Origin: JAGNLA01 sp964472265
GTDB taxonomy: Bacteria > Caldisericota > Caldisericia > JAAYUI01
Assembly (NCBI GenBank): GCA_964472265.1
Contig: CAYYJO010000001.1
Coordinates: 33,692 to 97,691 of the forward strand
Direction of reading: 5' to 3'
DNA: 64,000 nucleotides
Part shown: in pieces, positions 45,866 through 54,498 of the stretch
Layout of the letters: each line of letters begins with the position of its first letter
How positions within the stretch are numbered: position 1 is the first letter of the stretch
Program-made: the position numbers and the translations under genes
Notes under the pieces: generated by a model
What the model saw: only the letters and a program-made list of their open reading frames with translations
The model's database searches: none
What the model was told of the DNA's origin: nothing

Positions 45866-46541
45866 GCATGAACAGCTTTGAAACTAGCGTCTGGTCATCA
45901 AGCAGCTTTGGGCTTCCGGTCTGCACCACCTGACCACATCCGAGCATGACCACCATGTCGCAATACTTTCTTGCAAGCTCAATTTCGTGAATGATGGCAA
46001 GTGCGATTGAACCATCTGCCAACCTCGATTTTATGTCAGAAAGCATTCTGTGCTTGAAAGCCAGGTCAAGGTGCGAGGTTGGCTCGTCAAGCAGATAGAG
46101 CCTGGGTTTTTTTATAGCTGCCTGTGCAAGTGTCGCCCTCTGGTATTGACCATCCGATATGTGGGATACCGGTCTGGACTGGATTTCTTCAAGATGGAAA
46201 GTTGAAATTGTATCATCGATTGCTGTTGTATCAGTTTTATCCTGTCCCAAGGCGATAAATTCCCTTACTGTCAGCATTAATCCTGGTTGTTTATAAATCT
46301 TTTGGACTGCAACCTTTTTGGCAACATCTTCTGGCTTCAGCTTCAAAAGATCTACGTCGTCGAGCAATATCTGACCTGAGGTGGCATTTGCAATGCCAAA
46401 AAAAGTTCGGATCAAAGTTGATTTTCCAGAGCCATTTGGCCCAAGAATCCCGCACAGCATTCCATCGGGAACAGAAAAGCTCACGCTTTTCAAAACCTTC
46501 TGTTTGCCATAGCCGGATGAGAGATCGATTATTTCAAGCAT
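45840..46541 (-). CDS. btuD: ABC transporter ATPase for cobalamin (BtuD-type)
   Basis: The 233-residue ATPase has Walker A GPNGSGKST, Q-loop, signature SHISDGQYQRA (a variant of LSGGQ), Walker B LYLLDEPTSHLDL and H-loop IIHEIELA. It belongs to the siderophore/B12-type family. It overlaps btuC by 8 nt and is the last gene of the cobalamin-riboswitch operon. The next operon's promoter lies inside its 3' end. Confidence 0.9.
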   Translation of the reverse strand: MLEIIDLSSGYGKQKVLKSVSFSVPDGMLCGILGPNGSGKSTLIRTFFGIANATSGQILLDDVDLLKLKPEDVAKKVAVQKIYKQPGLMLTVREFIALGQDKTDTTAIDDTISTFHLEEIQSRPVSHISDGQYQRATLAQAAIKKPRLYLLDEPTSHLDLAFKHRMLSDIKSRLADGSIALAIIHEIELARKYCDMVVMLGCGQVVQTGSPKLLDDQTLVSKLFMLDFSDDLS

Positions 46542-47523
46542 CGCTGCGCCTCTTCAGAAGTAGGTAGATGAAAAACCCGCCACCAACAAGACTCATCGTC
46601 ACCTGCGCAGGGATTTCCTGATATGGGATGATGACCCGTCCAATCAAATCTGCAAACACGAGCACGGTTCCGCCGAGCAAAATCGATGATGGAATCATCA
46701 CCTTTGACGTTGAGCCAAAAAAACGTCTGCAGATGTGAGGAATTATCAGGCCGACAAAACCAAGAATTCCTGACGTTGCAACAGCAGAGCCGGTCAGGAT
46801 TGAGACCAGCAAAAAAAGGAATATCCTGAGTCTTTTGGGATTTACGCCCAGATATGTCGAACTTTCGTCGCCAAGAAGGTAAGCGTCCATGCTTCTTGAA
46901 ACCAAAGGGAGCAAAACCGTAACAATGGCAAGTGAGATGACCATGACAACAACACCTGTCCAGTTCGACGTCTTCAAACCATTCCAACTCCAAAACGTTG
47001 ATTTGTTGAGAATGTCTCTGCCAATCATGATGATGACATAGTTGACTCCAGCAAAGACGAATGACAGGGCGACTCCCGAGAGAATCAGCGATGACCCGGA
47101 CGTGCCGGTTCTCGAAGACATCGCCCAGATGGCTACAACACCTATCCAGGCGCCAAGGAATGCTGCTATGGAGATTGTCGAAATGCCGGCCAGAGTCAGA
47201 GTGAACCCTGCAAGCAATGAGATGTTTACACCAAACATTGCGCCAGATGCAATGCCTGCGATGTAGGGATCAGCCAGGTCGTTTCTGAAAAGGGTTTGCG
47301 ACAGGTATCCGGCCAGACCCAGGGCTGCACCAGAAAGAAGCGCCGTCAAAACCTGAGGCAACCTCAAATCGAGGATTATTCTGCTGACCAAAGTCGAGTT
47401 TGTGCCTTTGAAAACCCAGTTCCAAACGTCAACCGGCCCAAGCCCTGACGACCCAAACAAGATGGCTACAACCGAAATGACTGCCAGCAGCGAGGCCAGC
47501 AACAAAACCTGATTCTTTTTCAA
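46534..47523 (-). CDS. btuC: ABC transporter permease for cobalamin (BtuC-type, FecCD family)
   Basis: This 329-residue membrane protein has about ten hydrophobic segments. The FecCD-family segments LRLPQVLTALLSGAALGLAG and GFVGLIIPHICRR (the ATPase-docking loop region) are clear. It starts with TTG at 47523, overlapping btuF by 4 nt. B12 as substrate is inferred from the riboswitch; related permeases also carry haem or siderophores. Confidence 0.9.
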   Translation of the reverse strand: MKKNQVLLLASLLAVISVVAILFGSSGLGPVDVWNWVFKGTNSTLVSRIILDLRLPQVLTALLSGAALGLAGYLSQTLFRNDLADPYIAGIASGAMFGVNISLLAGFTLTLAGISTISIAAFLGAWIGVVAIWAMSSRTGTSGSSLILSGVALSFVFAGVNYVIIMIGRDILNKSTFWSWNGLKTSNWTGVVVMVISLAIVTVLLPLVSRSMDAYLLGDESSTYLGVNPKRLRIFLFLLVSILTGSAVATSGILGFVGLIIPHICRRFFGSTSKVMIPSSILLGGTVLVFADLIGRVIIPYQEIPAQVTMSLVGGGFFIYLLLKRRSDA

Positions 47524-48377
47524 CGCGTTGTATATTCGGAAAGAAGCTTTATCGCATCAATGACCCTTGGGCCTGGTCTGCTCATAACATCTTCGTTGAC
47601 TGCGTAGACTCTTCCGTCTTTAACAGCCTTCATGGCATCAAACCCAGGTCTGATCTTGAAATCATCTACAGCTTTGGAGTTAAATGTAGGAATGAGCACG
47701 ATATCTGGATTGAGGGCAAGCAAAGCTTCATTTGTCGTGACAGGATACGAACCTTCCATTGAATCACCAATGTTTGTTGCACCAACCCACTTGACCATAT
47801 CCGAGCCGAATGTGTTTTTTCCGTATGTTGTCGGTGGATCGTTCCATATCTCGATATACACGGTCTTGCCTGTCGATTCCTTCTTGTAAAAATCAAGCTC
47901 TTTTTTCAGCTCATCGGATTTTGAAGGGACATTGCAGATCATGGCAATTCTGTCGATTGTGTCGATTACGCCATCAACTGACAGGGGGTCAAACGCTGCG
48001 ACGTTGAGACCCAGTGACTTCATTTTATCAATGATTTCAACCGGTATCATCCTGTTTGCGACAACCAAATCAGGTTGCATTTCCAAGATTTTTTCGACTG
48101 AAAGCGTCAAAGGGTCGCCAACAGAAGTGACTTCTTTAACCTCAGGCGGATAGTTGCAGTAGTTTGAACGGCCAATGAGTTTGTCTCTTAATCCAAGATA
48201 ACAGATTATTTCAGTTGTATTTGGAGTTAAGGAGACGATTTTTCTTGGTGGATTTGTGACAGAAATCCTCTGTCCAAGATCGTCAGTGATTGTGATGTCG
48301 CCAGCTCCTGATTTTGTCTGGCCTCCACAACCGGCAAGCAACACAGCAACAGCAAAAATTGCAAGCAATCTTTTCAT
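47520..48377 (-). CDS. btuF: Cobalamin-binding lipoprotein (BtuF-type)
   Basis: The 285-residue product has a lipoprotein signal (LLAGC, Cys17), so it is anchored to the membrane outside the cytoplasm. The fold is that of type III periplasmic binding proteins (PF01497): TDDLGQRISV, KIVSLTPNTTEIICYLGL and LIGRSNYCNYPPEV near the N-terminus. The last part has RPGPRVIDAIKLLSE. The ATG follows GAGGAGGATGAA and lies just behind a cobalamin riboswitch. Confidence 0.93.
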   Translation of the reverse strand: MKRLLAIFAVAVLLAGCGGQTKSGAGDITITDDLGQRISVTNPPRKIVSLTPNTTEIICYLGLRDKLIGRSNYCNYPPEVKEVTSVGDPLTLSVEKILEMQPDLVVANRMIPVEIIDKMKSLGLNVAAFDPLSVDGVIDTIDRIAMICNVPSKSDELKKELDFYKKESTGKTVYIEIWNDPPTTYGKNTFGSDMVKWVGATNIGDSMEGSYPVTTNEALLALNPDIVLIPTFNSKAVDDFKIRPGFDAMKAVKDGRVYAVNEDVMSRPGPRVIDAIKLLSEYTTR

Positions 48378-48394
48378 TTCATCCTCCTCGGGAC

Positions 48395-48530
48395 ATATCG
48401 TCCGGCCAAGGTCTCCTGGCTTGACAGCTGAGCATTCTGGCCTTCCCGGTTACCCAGTGACCAAAAGCATTGATGCTGCCTACAGTGGCGGGACCGCTTC
48501 GGATTCTACCGAAATTCCCTTTTGCCGGCA
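48395..48530 (-). promoter_or_regulatory. Cobalamin riboswitch
   Basis: On the minus strand the conserved blocks are AAAAGGGAAT, CCCGCCACTGTAGGCAGC, GGTCACTGGGTAACCGGGAA with GGCCAGAA, and the B12 box AAGCCAGGAGACC (48410-48422). A short hairpin GGACGATATGTCC lies between the B12 box and the btuF ribosome site. Expected effect: high B12 lowers expression of btuFCD. Confidence 0.93.
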
Positions 48531-48535
48531 GAATC

Positions 48536-48563
48536 AGTTTAAACCTTTAAGTTTGCCTGTCAA
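48536..48563 (-). promoter_or_regulatory. Promoter of btuFCD
   Basis: TTGACA (48558-48563), 16-nt spacer, TAAACT (48536-48541). The start would be close to 48529, the 5' edge of the riboswitch. The -35 box shares one base with the -35 of the divergent radA promoter. Confidence 0.5.
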
Positions 48564-48581
48564 TGTAATCTCTGGTACGAT
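48553..48581 (+). promoter_or_regulatory. Promoter of radA
   Basis: TTGCCT (48553-48558), 17-nt spacer, TACGAT (48576-48581). The -10 box ends 7 nt before the radA ATG, so the transcript should start at or one base from the start codon. Confidence 0.45.
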
Positions 48582-48588
48582 ATCGGGC

Positions 48589-49908
48589 ATGGCAAAAAAG
48601 ACCACCATGTTTGAATGCATCAATTGCGGCTACACATCTGTAAAACCGATGGGTCGATGCCCTGAATGCGGTGAGTGGAACACATTCAAGGAACAGCCTG
48701 ATTTCAACCAGATCGAGAAAGAGTCTCGAACACTGACCCTTGAAACCATCTCAGATTCAGACTCAAAAAGATTCAAAACCAACATTGACGAGATAGACAG
48801 GGTTTTGGGTGGTGGTGTGGTTGAAGGTTCAGTCGTGCTCTTTGGTGGAGAGCCTGGAGTTGGTAAATCAACGTTGATGCTTGCCATTGCCCAGACTTTC
48901 AGCAAATGTGGGATGGAAACTCTCTACTGCAGCGGTGAAGAGTCCCAGATGCAGGTTTCGATGCGTGCAAAGCGAATCGGTGCAACCGGAAAAGATATCT
49001 ATCTGGCATTTGAAACCGATCTCGGAGTAGTGCTAGAGGAAGCAAGAAAAAGAAGACCCAAAGCAATCTTTATCGATTCAATCCAAACAATAACTGATAC
49101 CAAGGGGATGTCTGGCAGTCCTTCAAACCTTAGGGAAACAACCAGGCTTCTTGTCGAATTTGCCAAGTCTTTGAACGTCACAGTTTTTATAATCGGCCAC
49201 GTTACAAAAGAAGGCTCCATTGCCGGGCCAAAAACCCTTGAACACCTCGTCGACGTTGTCTGCTACATCGAAGGCGAGAGATATTCCACACTTAGAATCC
49301 TACATTGTGTAAAAAACCGCTTTGGCGCAACCGATGAGGTTGGCCTGCTTGAAATGACCGAAAAAGGCTTTATTCCAGCTGACAGAATGTCACTTTTTTC
49401 GCACGATCCGGTGCCAGGCATCGCGGTCACTGCCGTTTCAATGGGCAACAGACCTTTTGCTCTCGAAGTCCAGGCCTTGACAGCTCCAACATACTATCCC
49501 GCTCCAAGAAGGGTGGTTACAGGCTGCAGTCTGAATCGAACCCTCATGCTGATTGCCGTTTTGGAGAAGCGCCTGAACATGCCAATCGGTAAGATGGACG
49601 TTTATGTGAATCTTGTTGGTGGAATCTCCACTGAAGAACCGGCACTCGATCTTGGAGTTTCAATGGCGGTTGCTTCATCATTTTTGGACAAACCCGTACC
49701 GTCTGGCACCGCGTTTATCGGTGAAGTTGGCTTGACCGGCGAGGTCAGGCCAGTGACGCAGATGAGTGCAAGACTCAAAGAACTGGCTACATTGGGTGTT
49801 AAAACAGTTGTTTGCCCCAAACAGGATCATCCAGATATTGACGGATTGGACATCATAGAAGTTACCGATCTTGTTAAAGCTTTAAAGATTGTCTGGCCGG
49901 CAAAATAA
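48589..49908 (+). CDS. radA: DNA repair protein RadA
   Basis: RadA assists branch migration in homologous recombination. The 439-residue protein starts with the zinc finger CINCGY...CPECGEW, followed by the RecA-like ATPase: Walker A GEPGVGKST, the KNRFG motif (VKNRFGATDEVG), and the C-terminal Lon-protease-like domain (VYVNLVGGISTEEPALDLG, FIGEVGLTGEVRPV). An open frame extends 111 codons upstream, but it runs over the riboswitch and 5' end of btuF, and has no RadA-like sequence. The ATG at 48589 matches the family start. No ribosome site precedes it. Confidence 0.95.
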   Translation: MAKKTTMFECINCGYTSVKPMGRCPECGEWNTFKEQPDFNQIEKESRTLTLETISDSDSKRFKTNIDEIDRVLGGGVVEGSVVLFGGEPGVGKSTLMLAIAQTFSKCGMETLYCSGEESQMQVSMRAKRIGATGKDIYLAFETDLGVVLEEARKRRPKAIFIDSIQTITDTKGMSGSPSNLRETTRLLVEFAKSLNVTVFIIGHVTKEGSIAGPKTLEHLVDVVCYIEGERYSTLRILHCVKNRFGATDEVGLLEMTEKGFIPADRMSLFSHDPVPGIAVTAVSMGNRPFALEVQALTAPTYYPAPRRVVTGCSLNRTLMLIAVLEKRLNMPIGKMDVYVNLVGGISTEEPALDLGVSMAVASSFLDKPVPSGTAFIGEVGLTGEVRPVTQMSARLKELATLGVKTVVCPKQDHPDIDGLDIIEVTDLVKALKIVWPAK

Positions 49909-49911
49909 AAT

Positions 49912-50691
49912 TTATTTGGCGAGTGCCGGAATTGACTGCTCCAAGTCTACCTTTATGTCAAAATCAAAGTATTTGAGCGTGTTTTCCGGCCACATGAAGA
50001 ACTTGAATTTTGCAATGCCTGTCGTTGGGAAGATCGGGAATCTGATATAACCAGGCTGACGTTTGCCTGGGTTTATCCTTTCCCTGAATGCTGAGTCCCA
50101 CGATGTTGCTGCATATTCTTTGCCATCAAGTGTAATTTTTGTCAGTGACGCAGGGAATCGGCAATAGCTGTCGGCGATATTGTCAACAACAACATCAATT
50201 CTTATTCCATCTCTGTCTTTCACAATTGATTTGAAGGTGAACTTGATTCCGTTTTTCGGGCCGTAAACAATTGGTGGAACAGTGTTTTCCTGCGGTGTTT
50301 CACCACGTTTGGCCTTTTCAAGCTGATCCTTGAGGTCGGTGTTCTCAGCTTTGAGTTTGTCCAGTTCCTTCTGCATGTTTAAAATCGTGTCGCAATCGAG
50401 GCTTTCTGATGGAATGTTGAGAGTGATCTTTCTATCCCTCTGATCCCAGATCGTCTCGGCGCATGTTGGCATTGCATTTTCCTGAAGGAATCGGAGTGGA
50501 ACGACCGTCTTGTTGTTTATGATTGTCGGTGGCGCTTCAAGTTCGATTGATTTGCCATCGATGTAGGCTGTCTTCTGATTGATAAACATCTGAATCTGCC
50601 TGTATTGTCCGGCTGCCTTCGATGTACTGTCGATAACAGTTGCCGATAGCGCCAGGCAAATTAAGGATACAAACACTAACCTGCTTTTCAT
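49912..50691 (-). CDS. Small secreted protein with CuAO-N domain and coiled coil
   Basis: The 259-residue product has a signal peptide (1-27). Residues about 33-95 are a copper amine oxidase N-terminal-like domain (INQKTAYIDGKSIELEAPP, NNKTVVPLRFLQE), a coiled coil follows at about 105-130 (MQKELDKLKAENTDLKDQL), and a beta domain fills 145-255. The CuAO domain resembles the C-terminal domain of the giant protein at 11839-19977, suggesting a common envelope ligand. The ATG at 50691 is chosen over one at 50703, because the latter overlaps the -10 box. It converges with radA, 3 nt apart. Function unknown. Confidence 0.8.
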   Translation of the reverse strand: MKSRLVFVSLICLALSATVIDSTSKAAGQYRQIQMFINQKTAYIDGKSIELEAPPTIINNKTVVPLRFLQENAMPTCAETIWDQRDRKITLNIPSESLDCDTILNMQKELDKLKAENTDLKDQLEKAKRGETPQENTVPPIVYGPKNGIKFTFKSIVKDRDGIRIDVVVDNIADSYCRFPASLTKITLDGKEYAATSWDSAFRERINPGKRQPGYIRFPIFPTTGIAKFKFFMWPENTLKYFDFDIKVDLEQSIPALAK

Positions 50692-50701
50692 TGCGGTTAG
50701 C

Positions 50702-50729
50702 ATTATAGGTTAGATCAACAATATGTCAA
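50702..50729 (-). promoter_or_regulatory. Consensus promoter of the CuAO-domain protein
   Basis: TTGACA (50724-50729), 16-nt spacer, TATAAT (50702-50707), both perfect. Transcription should start about 50695, four bases before ATG 50691. Confidence 0.8.
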
Positions 50730-50733
50730 TAGG

Positions 50734-51489
50734 TTACCAACCGATCCTTAAGCGGTCGGCAAGGAAGAGAGGCAGACCAGCCTTGGTAACCTTCGAAATC
50801 GTTGATTCAAGGTTATAGTCCACCCTTTTTATGGTAACTTTTCGGGTTGAGGCGTCAAAGATGCAAAACGATGCCTGTGGGTTTCTGTCTCTGGGTTGGC
50901 CAACAGAACCAACGTTGACAATATATTTTTTTGCCGGTTCCAGAACCATCTCAAAACCGTAGGAAGCTCTGTAGTATTCGACATCTCCATCGCGGTCTAC
51001 AGAAAAAATACCAGCAATGTGGGAATGGCCGATGAAGCACAAGTCCGATGTCATTATTTCTGTCATCCTGACAGCTTCCATTGGCGAAGAGATATATTCG
51101 AAAGGAGCCTGTGGGTCAAGTGAGCCATGGGCTACCTGAAATGAATCGTGTGAGTTTGGACCTGGAATCTTCAGTCTCAATGGAAGCTGGCTAAGATAAT
51201 TCTGATGATTTGGCGTTACCTGGCTTCTCTGCCACCTGATCGCTGCCAGACCGTACTGGTTGAAAAGCCTTTCTTCGGCTGGATCGATAAGGGCTTTGTC
51301 ATGATTGCCCATGATCGCCCTCACACCAAGATTGATTATCGTTGTGACGCATTCGTCAGGGCTTGCGTTGTAGCCTACGATGTCGCCACAACAGATCATT
51401 TCGTCAACGCCTTCGGCTTCAATGGCTTTGAGGACTTCTTCAAAAGCTTCCGAATTTGCATGAATATCAGAGAAAATTGCGTATTTCAT
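50734..51489 (-). CDS. Metallophosphoesterase (YfcE/MJ0936-like)
   Basis: The 251-residue protein has the calcineurin-like phosphoesterase motifs in order: FSDIHANSEAF, CCGDIVGYNASPDE, IMGNHDKAL, VAHGSLD and IGHSHIAGIF, which supply the dimetal site. A C-terminal segment NVGSVGQPRDRNP is typical of the YfcE-type group, whose members act on phosphodiesters. The true substrate is unknown. The gene is last in the leftward array, 11 nt after fmt, and no terminator is seen behind it. Confidence 0.85.
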   Translation of the reverse strand: MKYAIFSDIHANSEAFEEVLKAIEAEGVDEMICCGDIVGYNASPDECVTTIINLGVRAIMGNHDKALIDPAEERLFNQYGLAAIRWQRSQVTPNHQNYLSQLPLRLKIPGPNSHDSFQVAHGSLDPQAPFEYISSPMEAVRMTEIMTSDLCFIGHSHIAGIFSVDRDGDVEYYRASYGFEMVLEPAKKYIVNVGSVGQPRDRNPQASFCIFDASTRKVTIKRVDYNLESTISKVTKAGLPLFLADRLRIGW

Positions 51490-51500
51490 TAGACTCCATT

Positions 51501-52442
51501 TTACTTTTTTAATGTATTCAAGTCAACTGATTCAAAAATGTCACCTGCAATCACTTTTCCTGAAGCAAGGAATGATTGTGCTGGCATCCGCTTCCCTCCT
51601 TCAAGCTGGAGTTCGAAGATTTCTATTGAGCCTGATCCACACGAAACAACCAGCCTTTTGTCGGCTTGAAGAATCTGCCCTGGTTCACCGTTTGATCCCA
51701 AATCCCTGTGAGTGAAAACTTTTAATCTCTTGCCCTGAAACAGGCAGTACATACCAGGCGATGGATCCATCGAACGAATTTGCCGTGACAGCTCCTGTGC
51801 GGTTTTATTAAAGTCAATTACCTCATCTTCTTTTCTAAGTTTTCTTGCATAGAATGTTTTTTCCTGAGATTGAGGCTGACCTACAAAACCATTTTCAACC
51901 TTTGCCAGAATCGGCAAAATATTGGCATTTGTTAGTCTTATCAGCTTTTCAGTGAGTGATTCATAGGTGTCGGTATCATCGATTGGGATTTCTTCCTGCC
52001 AGAGTATGTTTCCTCTGTCCAAGCCAGACGAAATCAGCATCAGGGTTGAACCCGTGACTTTCTCGCCTTTGCGGATCGGCCAACGAATCGGCTCTGCTCC
52101 ACGATATTTTGGCAAAAGCGATGGATGGACATTGACTATACCCATTTTAAATGTTTTGGTAACGTCGTCTGAAAGAATCTCAGAGTATGAGGCAAGCACG
52201 GCAATCTGGCAGCTAGCACTAGAAATAGTTGCAACAGCCTCAGGACTGTTCACAGTATCAGGTTGAAAAACCTTTATTCCATGATCATCGCAAAACTGTG
52301 CAACGAGCGATCTTTTTATCAGTTTTCCACGATCACGTGCCGAATCCGGCCTTGTCACAACAAGAGCAATTTCGTTTGAGTCTGCAAGATGCTCAAGGAT
52401 GGGCAAGGCAAATTCGCCAGACCCGAAAAAAACTAGCCTCAT
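51501..52442 (-). CDS. fmt: Methionyl-tRNA formyltransferase
   Basis: Fmt formylates initiator Met-tRNA. The 313-residue protein has the N-terminal FFGSGEFALPIL, the catalytic segment VNVHPSLLPKYRGAEPIRW (Asn, His) and the Asp-containing ISSGLDRGNIL motif, followed by the OB-like C-terminal domain (tRNA binding). No peptide deformylase gene is next to it, unlike the common def-fmt pair. The gene overlaps comM by 4 nt. Confidence 0.95.
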   Translation of the reverse strand: MRLVFFGSGEFALPILEHLADSNEIALVVTRPDSARDRGKLIKRSLVAQFCDDHGIKVFQPDTVNSPEAVATISSASCQIAVLASYSEILSDDVTKTFKMGIVNVHPSLLPKYRGAEPIRWPIRKGEKVTGSTLMLISSGLDRGNILWQEEIPIDDTDTYESLTEKLIRLTNANILPILAKVENGFVGQPQSQEKTFYARKLRKEDEVIDFNKTAQELSRQIRSMDPSPGMYCLFQGKRLKVFTHRDLGSNGEPGQILQADKRLVVSCGSGSIEIFELQLEGGKRMPAQSFLASGKVIAGDIFESVDLNTLKK

Positions 52443-53959
52443 ATCAACAAGCCTTCTCTGTACTGCACTGCTTCGGCAATGTGAGGGGTTAAGATTCTGT
52501 CTGATCCGGCAAGATCGGCGATTGTGCGACTAACCTTTAAAACCCTGTCGTATCCACGGGCTGTCAGGGAAAGCCTCTCTGAGGCAAGTTTTATAAATGC
52601 TTTCTCCTCATCGCCAAGCTCGCAGAATTCCTTTATCTGCTTTGTAGAAAGCTGTGCGTTGCAAAATATTTTGGCCTTCTCGAAACGGGAAGTCTGAACC
52701 TGCCTGCCTACAACAACCCGCTCTCTTATCTGTTCGCTGGTTTCTCCAGGTTTGATGTATGAAAGCTCCTCAGGAGTGAGTCTGGCAATTGAAAGATGAA
52801 TGTCGAAACGATCAAGCAACGGCCCTGAAATTCTTGACTGGTAACGTCTAATTGCAGCCTGGCCGCAAGTGCACGGTTTTATCCTGTCGCCAAAATATCC
52901 ACAAGGGCAGGGATTCATTGAACCAACGAGCAGGAATCTTGATGGGTAGGTGATTGTCGACCTGACGCGAGCAATTGTGACTTCTGAATCCTCGATGGGC
53001 TGCCTCAAAACCTCCAAAACATCTCGCCGAAACTCGGGCAATTCATCGAGGAACAACACTCCTCCGTGAGCAAGGCTTATCTCGCCAGGTTTTGGGGATG
53101 TGCCGCCGCCAATGATTGAGGCAGGAGAGGCTGTGTGATGGGGCGATCTGAACGGTCTGTTTGTTATCAGTCCCTCGCTTGACGAGAGCAAGCCCGATAT
53201 TGAATATATCTGGCTTATTTCGACAGCTTCTTCAAAAGTCAGTGGAGGCAGAATTGTTGGAAGCCTCTTTGCGAGCATGGTTTTGCCAGAGCCGGGAGGC
53301 CCGACCATCAAGACGTTGTGACCACCACAAGCAGCAATTTCCATCGCCCTTTTCGCTTGCAGATGGCCTTTGATGTCGCTCATGTCGACTGGATAGGTTT
53401 GAAGCTTTCTGTCCACATCAGGTCGTCTGTTGATCTGGGGCGTGATAGGCGCGTCACCCGACAGGTGATTGCGAAGCTCGCGTAGGTTCTCAACACCGAT
53501 GACTTCAACATTGAAAATTGAAGCCTCGGCAAGGTTTTCTTTTGGAATGATCAGTTGTTTGCCAGAACCTGACAGGGCAATGGCAATCGGTAGAACGCCT
53601 GGGACAGCCCTGATTTTCCCGTCCAAAGCCAGCTCACCCAGAATCACCTTGTTGTGCAGTGATTCAATCGGTAATTGCTCAGTAACGGCCAGCATTCCAA
53701 CCGCTATCGGGAGATCAAATCCTGAACCTTCCTTTTTTACATCGGCCGGTGCTAGGTTAACCGTTATTCTTCTGATGGGGAAGGCAAAATTGCTGTTTTT
53801 AAGGGCAGCCCTGACTCTCTCTTTGGCCTCGTTTACTGCAGCATCAGGCAATCCAACAATTGTAAACGACGGCAAGGCATTGCCGGTGATGTCAACTTCC
53901 ACAATGAGCGGAAGCGCCCTCAGACCCTCCAAAGTTACGCTCTCTACCGATGAAAACAC
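52439..53959 (-). CDS. comM: Mg chelatase-like ATPase ComM/YifB
   Basis: The 506-residue protein has the ComM layout: a Lon-like N-terminal domain (VEVDITGNALPSFTIVGLPD, SGFDLPIAVGML), the AAA+ core with Walker A GPPGSGKTM and Walker B GVLFLDELPEF, the zinc motif CPCGYFGD...CTCG, and a C-terminal Mg-chelatase domain. ComM is a hexameric helicase that extends heteroduplex in natural transformation. It starts with GTG at 53959. It lies 10 nt after the HD hydrolase gene. Confidence 0.93.
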   Translation of the reverse strand: MFSSVESVTLEGLRALPLIVEVDITGNALPSFTIVGLPDAAVNEAKERVRAALKNSNFAFPIRRITVNLAPADVKKEGSGFDLPIAVGMLAVTEQLPIESLHNKVILGELALDGKIRAVPGVLPIAIALSGSGKQLIIPKENLAEASIFNVEVIGVENLRELRNHLSGDAPITPQINRRPDVDRKLQTYPVDMSDIKGHLQAKRAMEIAACGGHNVLMVGPPGSGKTMLAKRLPTILPPLTFEEAVEISQIYSISGLLSSSEGLITNRPFRSPHHTASPASIIGGGTSPKPGEISLAHGGVLFLDELPEFRRDVLEVLRQPIEDSEVTIARVRSTITYPSRFLLVGSMNPCPCGYFGDRIKPCTCGQAAIRRYQSRISGPLLDRFDIHLSIARLTPEELSYIKPGETSEQIRERVVVGRQVQTSRFEKAKIFCNAQLSTKQIKEFCELGDEEKAFIKLASERLSLTARGYDRVLKVSRTIADLAGSDRILTPHIAEAVQYREGLLI

Positions 53960-53969
53960 GATTGTTATT

Positions 53970-54482
53970 CTATTTTATGAATGTGGTTCCGTCAAGCTTG
54001 ATAAAAGATTCAAGCGCCTGCCTGCAAACGTCAAACTGCAAACCTGTATCGCCGATGAGAAACTTCTCCATGTCACCACGGTTCATTCGCCTGTAACGAT
54101 TCACCCTTGTCATCAGCTGGAGCCTGTCACAGTCATGGACAAATCTGGCTTCAAGGGTTTCATTTTCAAAATATTCCGTGGCAAGTTCTCCCAAATCTGG
54201 AACCGCCCTGAACAACTCGCTCGAAGCCTTTGCCTCTGCAGAATCTTTGTCGATGAAACGCTTTGCAATCCAGGGGAGATCGGTTGTCAGGGCTTCAGGG
54301 AGATCGTGAACCAGAGCCATTTTAACAGCCTTGTTCACGTCCAGTCTTTCTACAAATCCACCAAGCAACATTGCGAACACTGCCACCTGATAAACATGGG
54401 ACGAGACTTTTTCAGGATCAGCAACCCCATAAAGCAAATACCCTGTCCTTGGCAATTCGGACAGGGTCTCTGAGGCTATCAT
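53970..54482 (-). CDS. HD-domain hydrolase (YfbR/HDDC2-like)
   Basis: The 170-residue protein has an HD fold: His in KVSSHVYQ, the HD pair in LVHDLPEALTTDLPWI and Asp in VHDCDRLQLM. The 'EA-x-x-x-D-x-P' segment and length fit 5'-deoxynucleotidases of the YfbR/HDDC2 group. Reaction is inferred (dNMP to deoxynucleoside). The frame remains open for a few codons upstream of ATG 54482 (KIGIDDIAKI) and matches the family's N-terminal style, so the start may be a non-ATG codon inside atpC. It lies 16 nt after atpC. Confidence 0.8.
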   Translation of the reverse strand: MIASETLSELPRTGYLLYGVADPEKVSSHVYQVAVFAMLLGGFVERLDVNKAVKMALVHDLPEALTTDLPWIAKRFIDKDSAEAKASSELFRAVPDLGELATEYFENETLEARFVHDCDRLQLMTRVNRYRRMNRGDMEKFLIGDTGLQFDVCRQALESFIKLDGTTFIK

Positions 54483-54498
54483 TATCTTCGCAATATCG

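Noticed and set aside
48256..48588. 111-codon N-terminal extension of radA
   Set aside because: It runs antisense through the cobalamin riboswitch and the btuF start and lacks RadA homology; the zinc finger start at 48589 fits the family.
49895..49925. AT-rich palindrome between radA and the CuAO gene as terminator
   Set aside because: AAATAAA/TTTATTT has no GC stem and lies over both stop codons; it would form only a weak hairpin.
53469..54473. 334-codon open frame on the plus strand opposite comM and the HD gene
   Set aside because: It lies wholly antisense to two genes with clear motifs; its translation is Ser/Thr-rich without domain features, as expected for a shadow frame.
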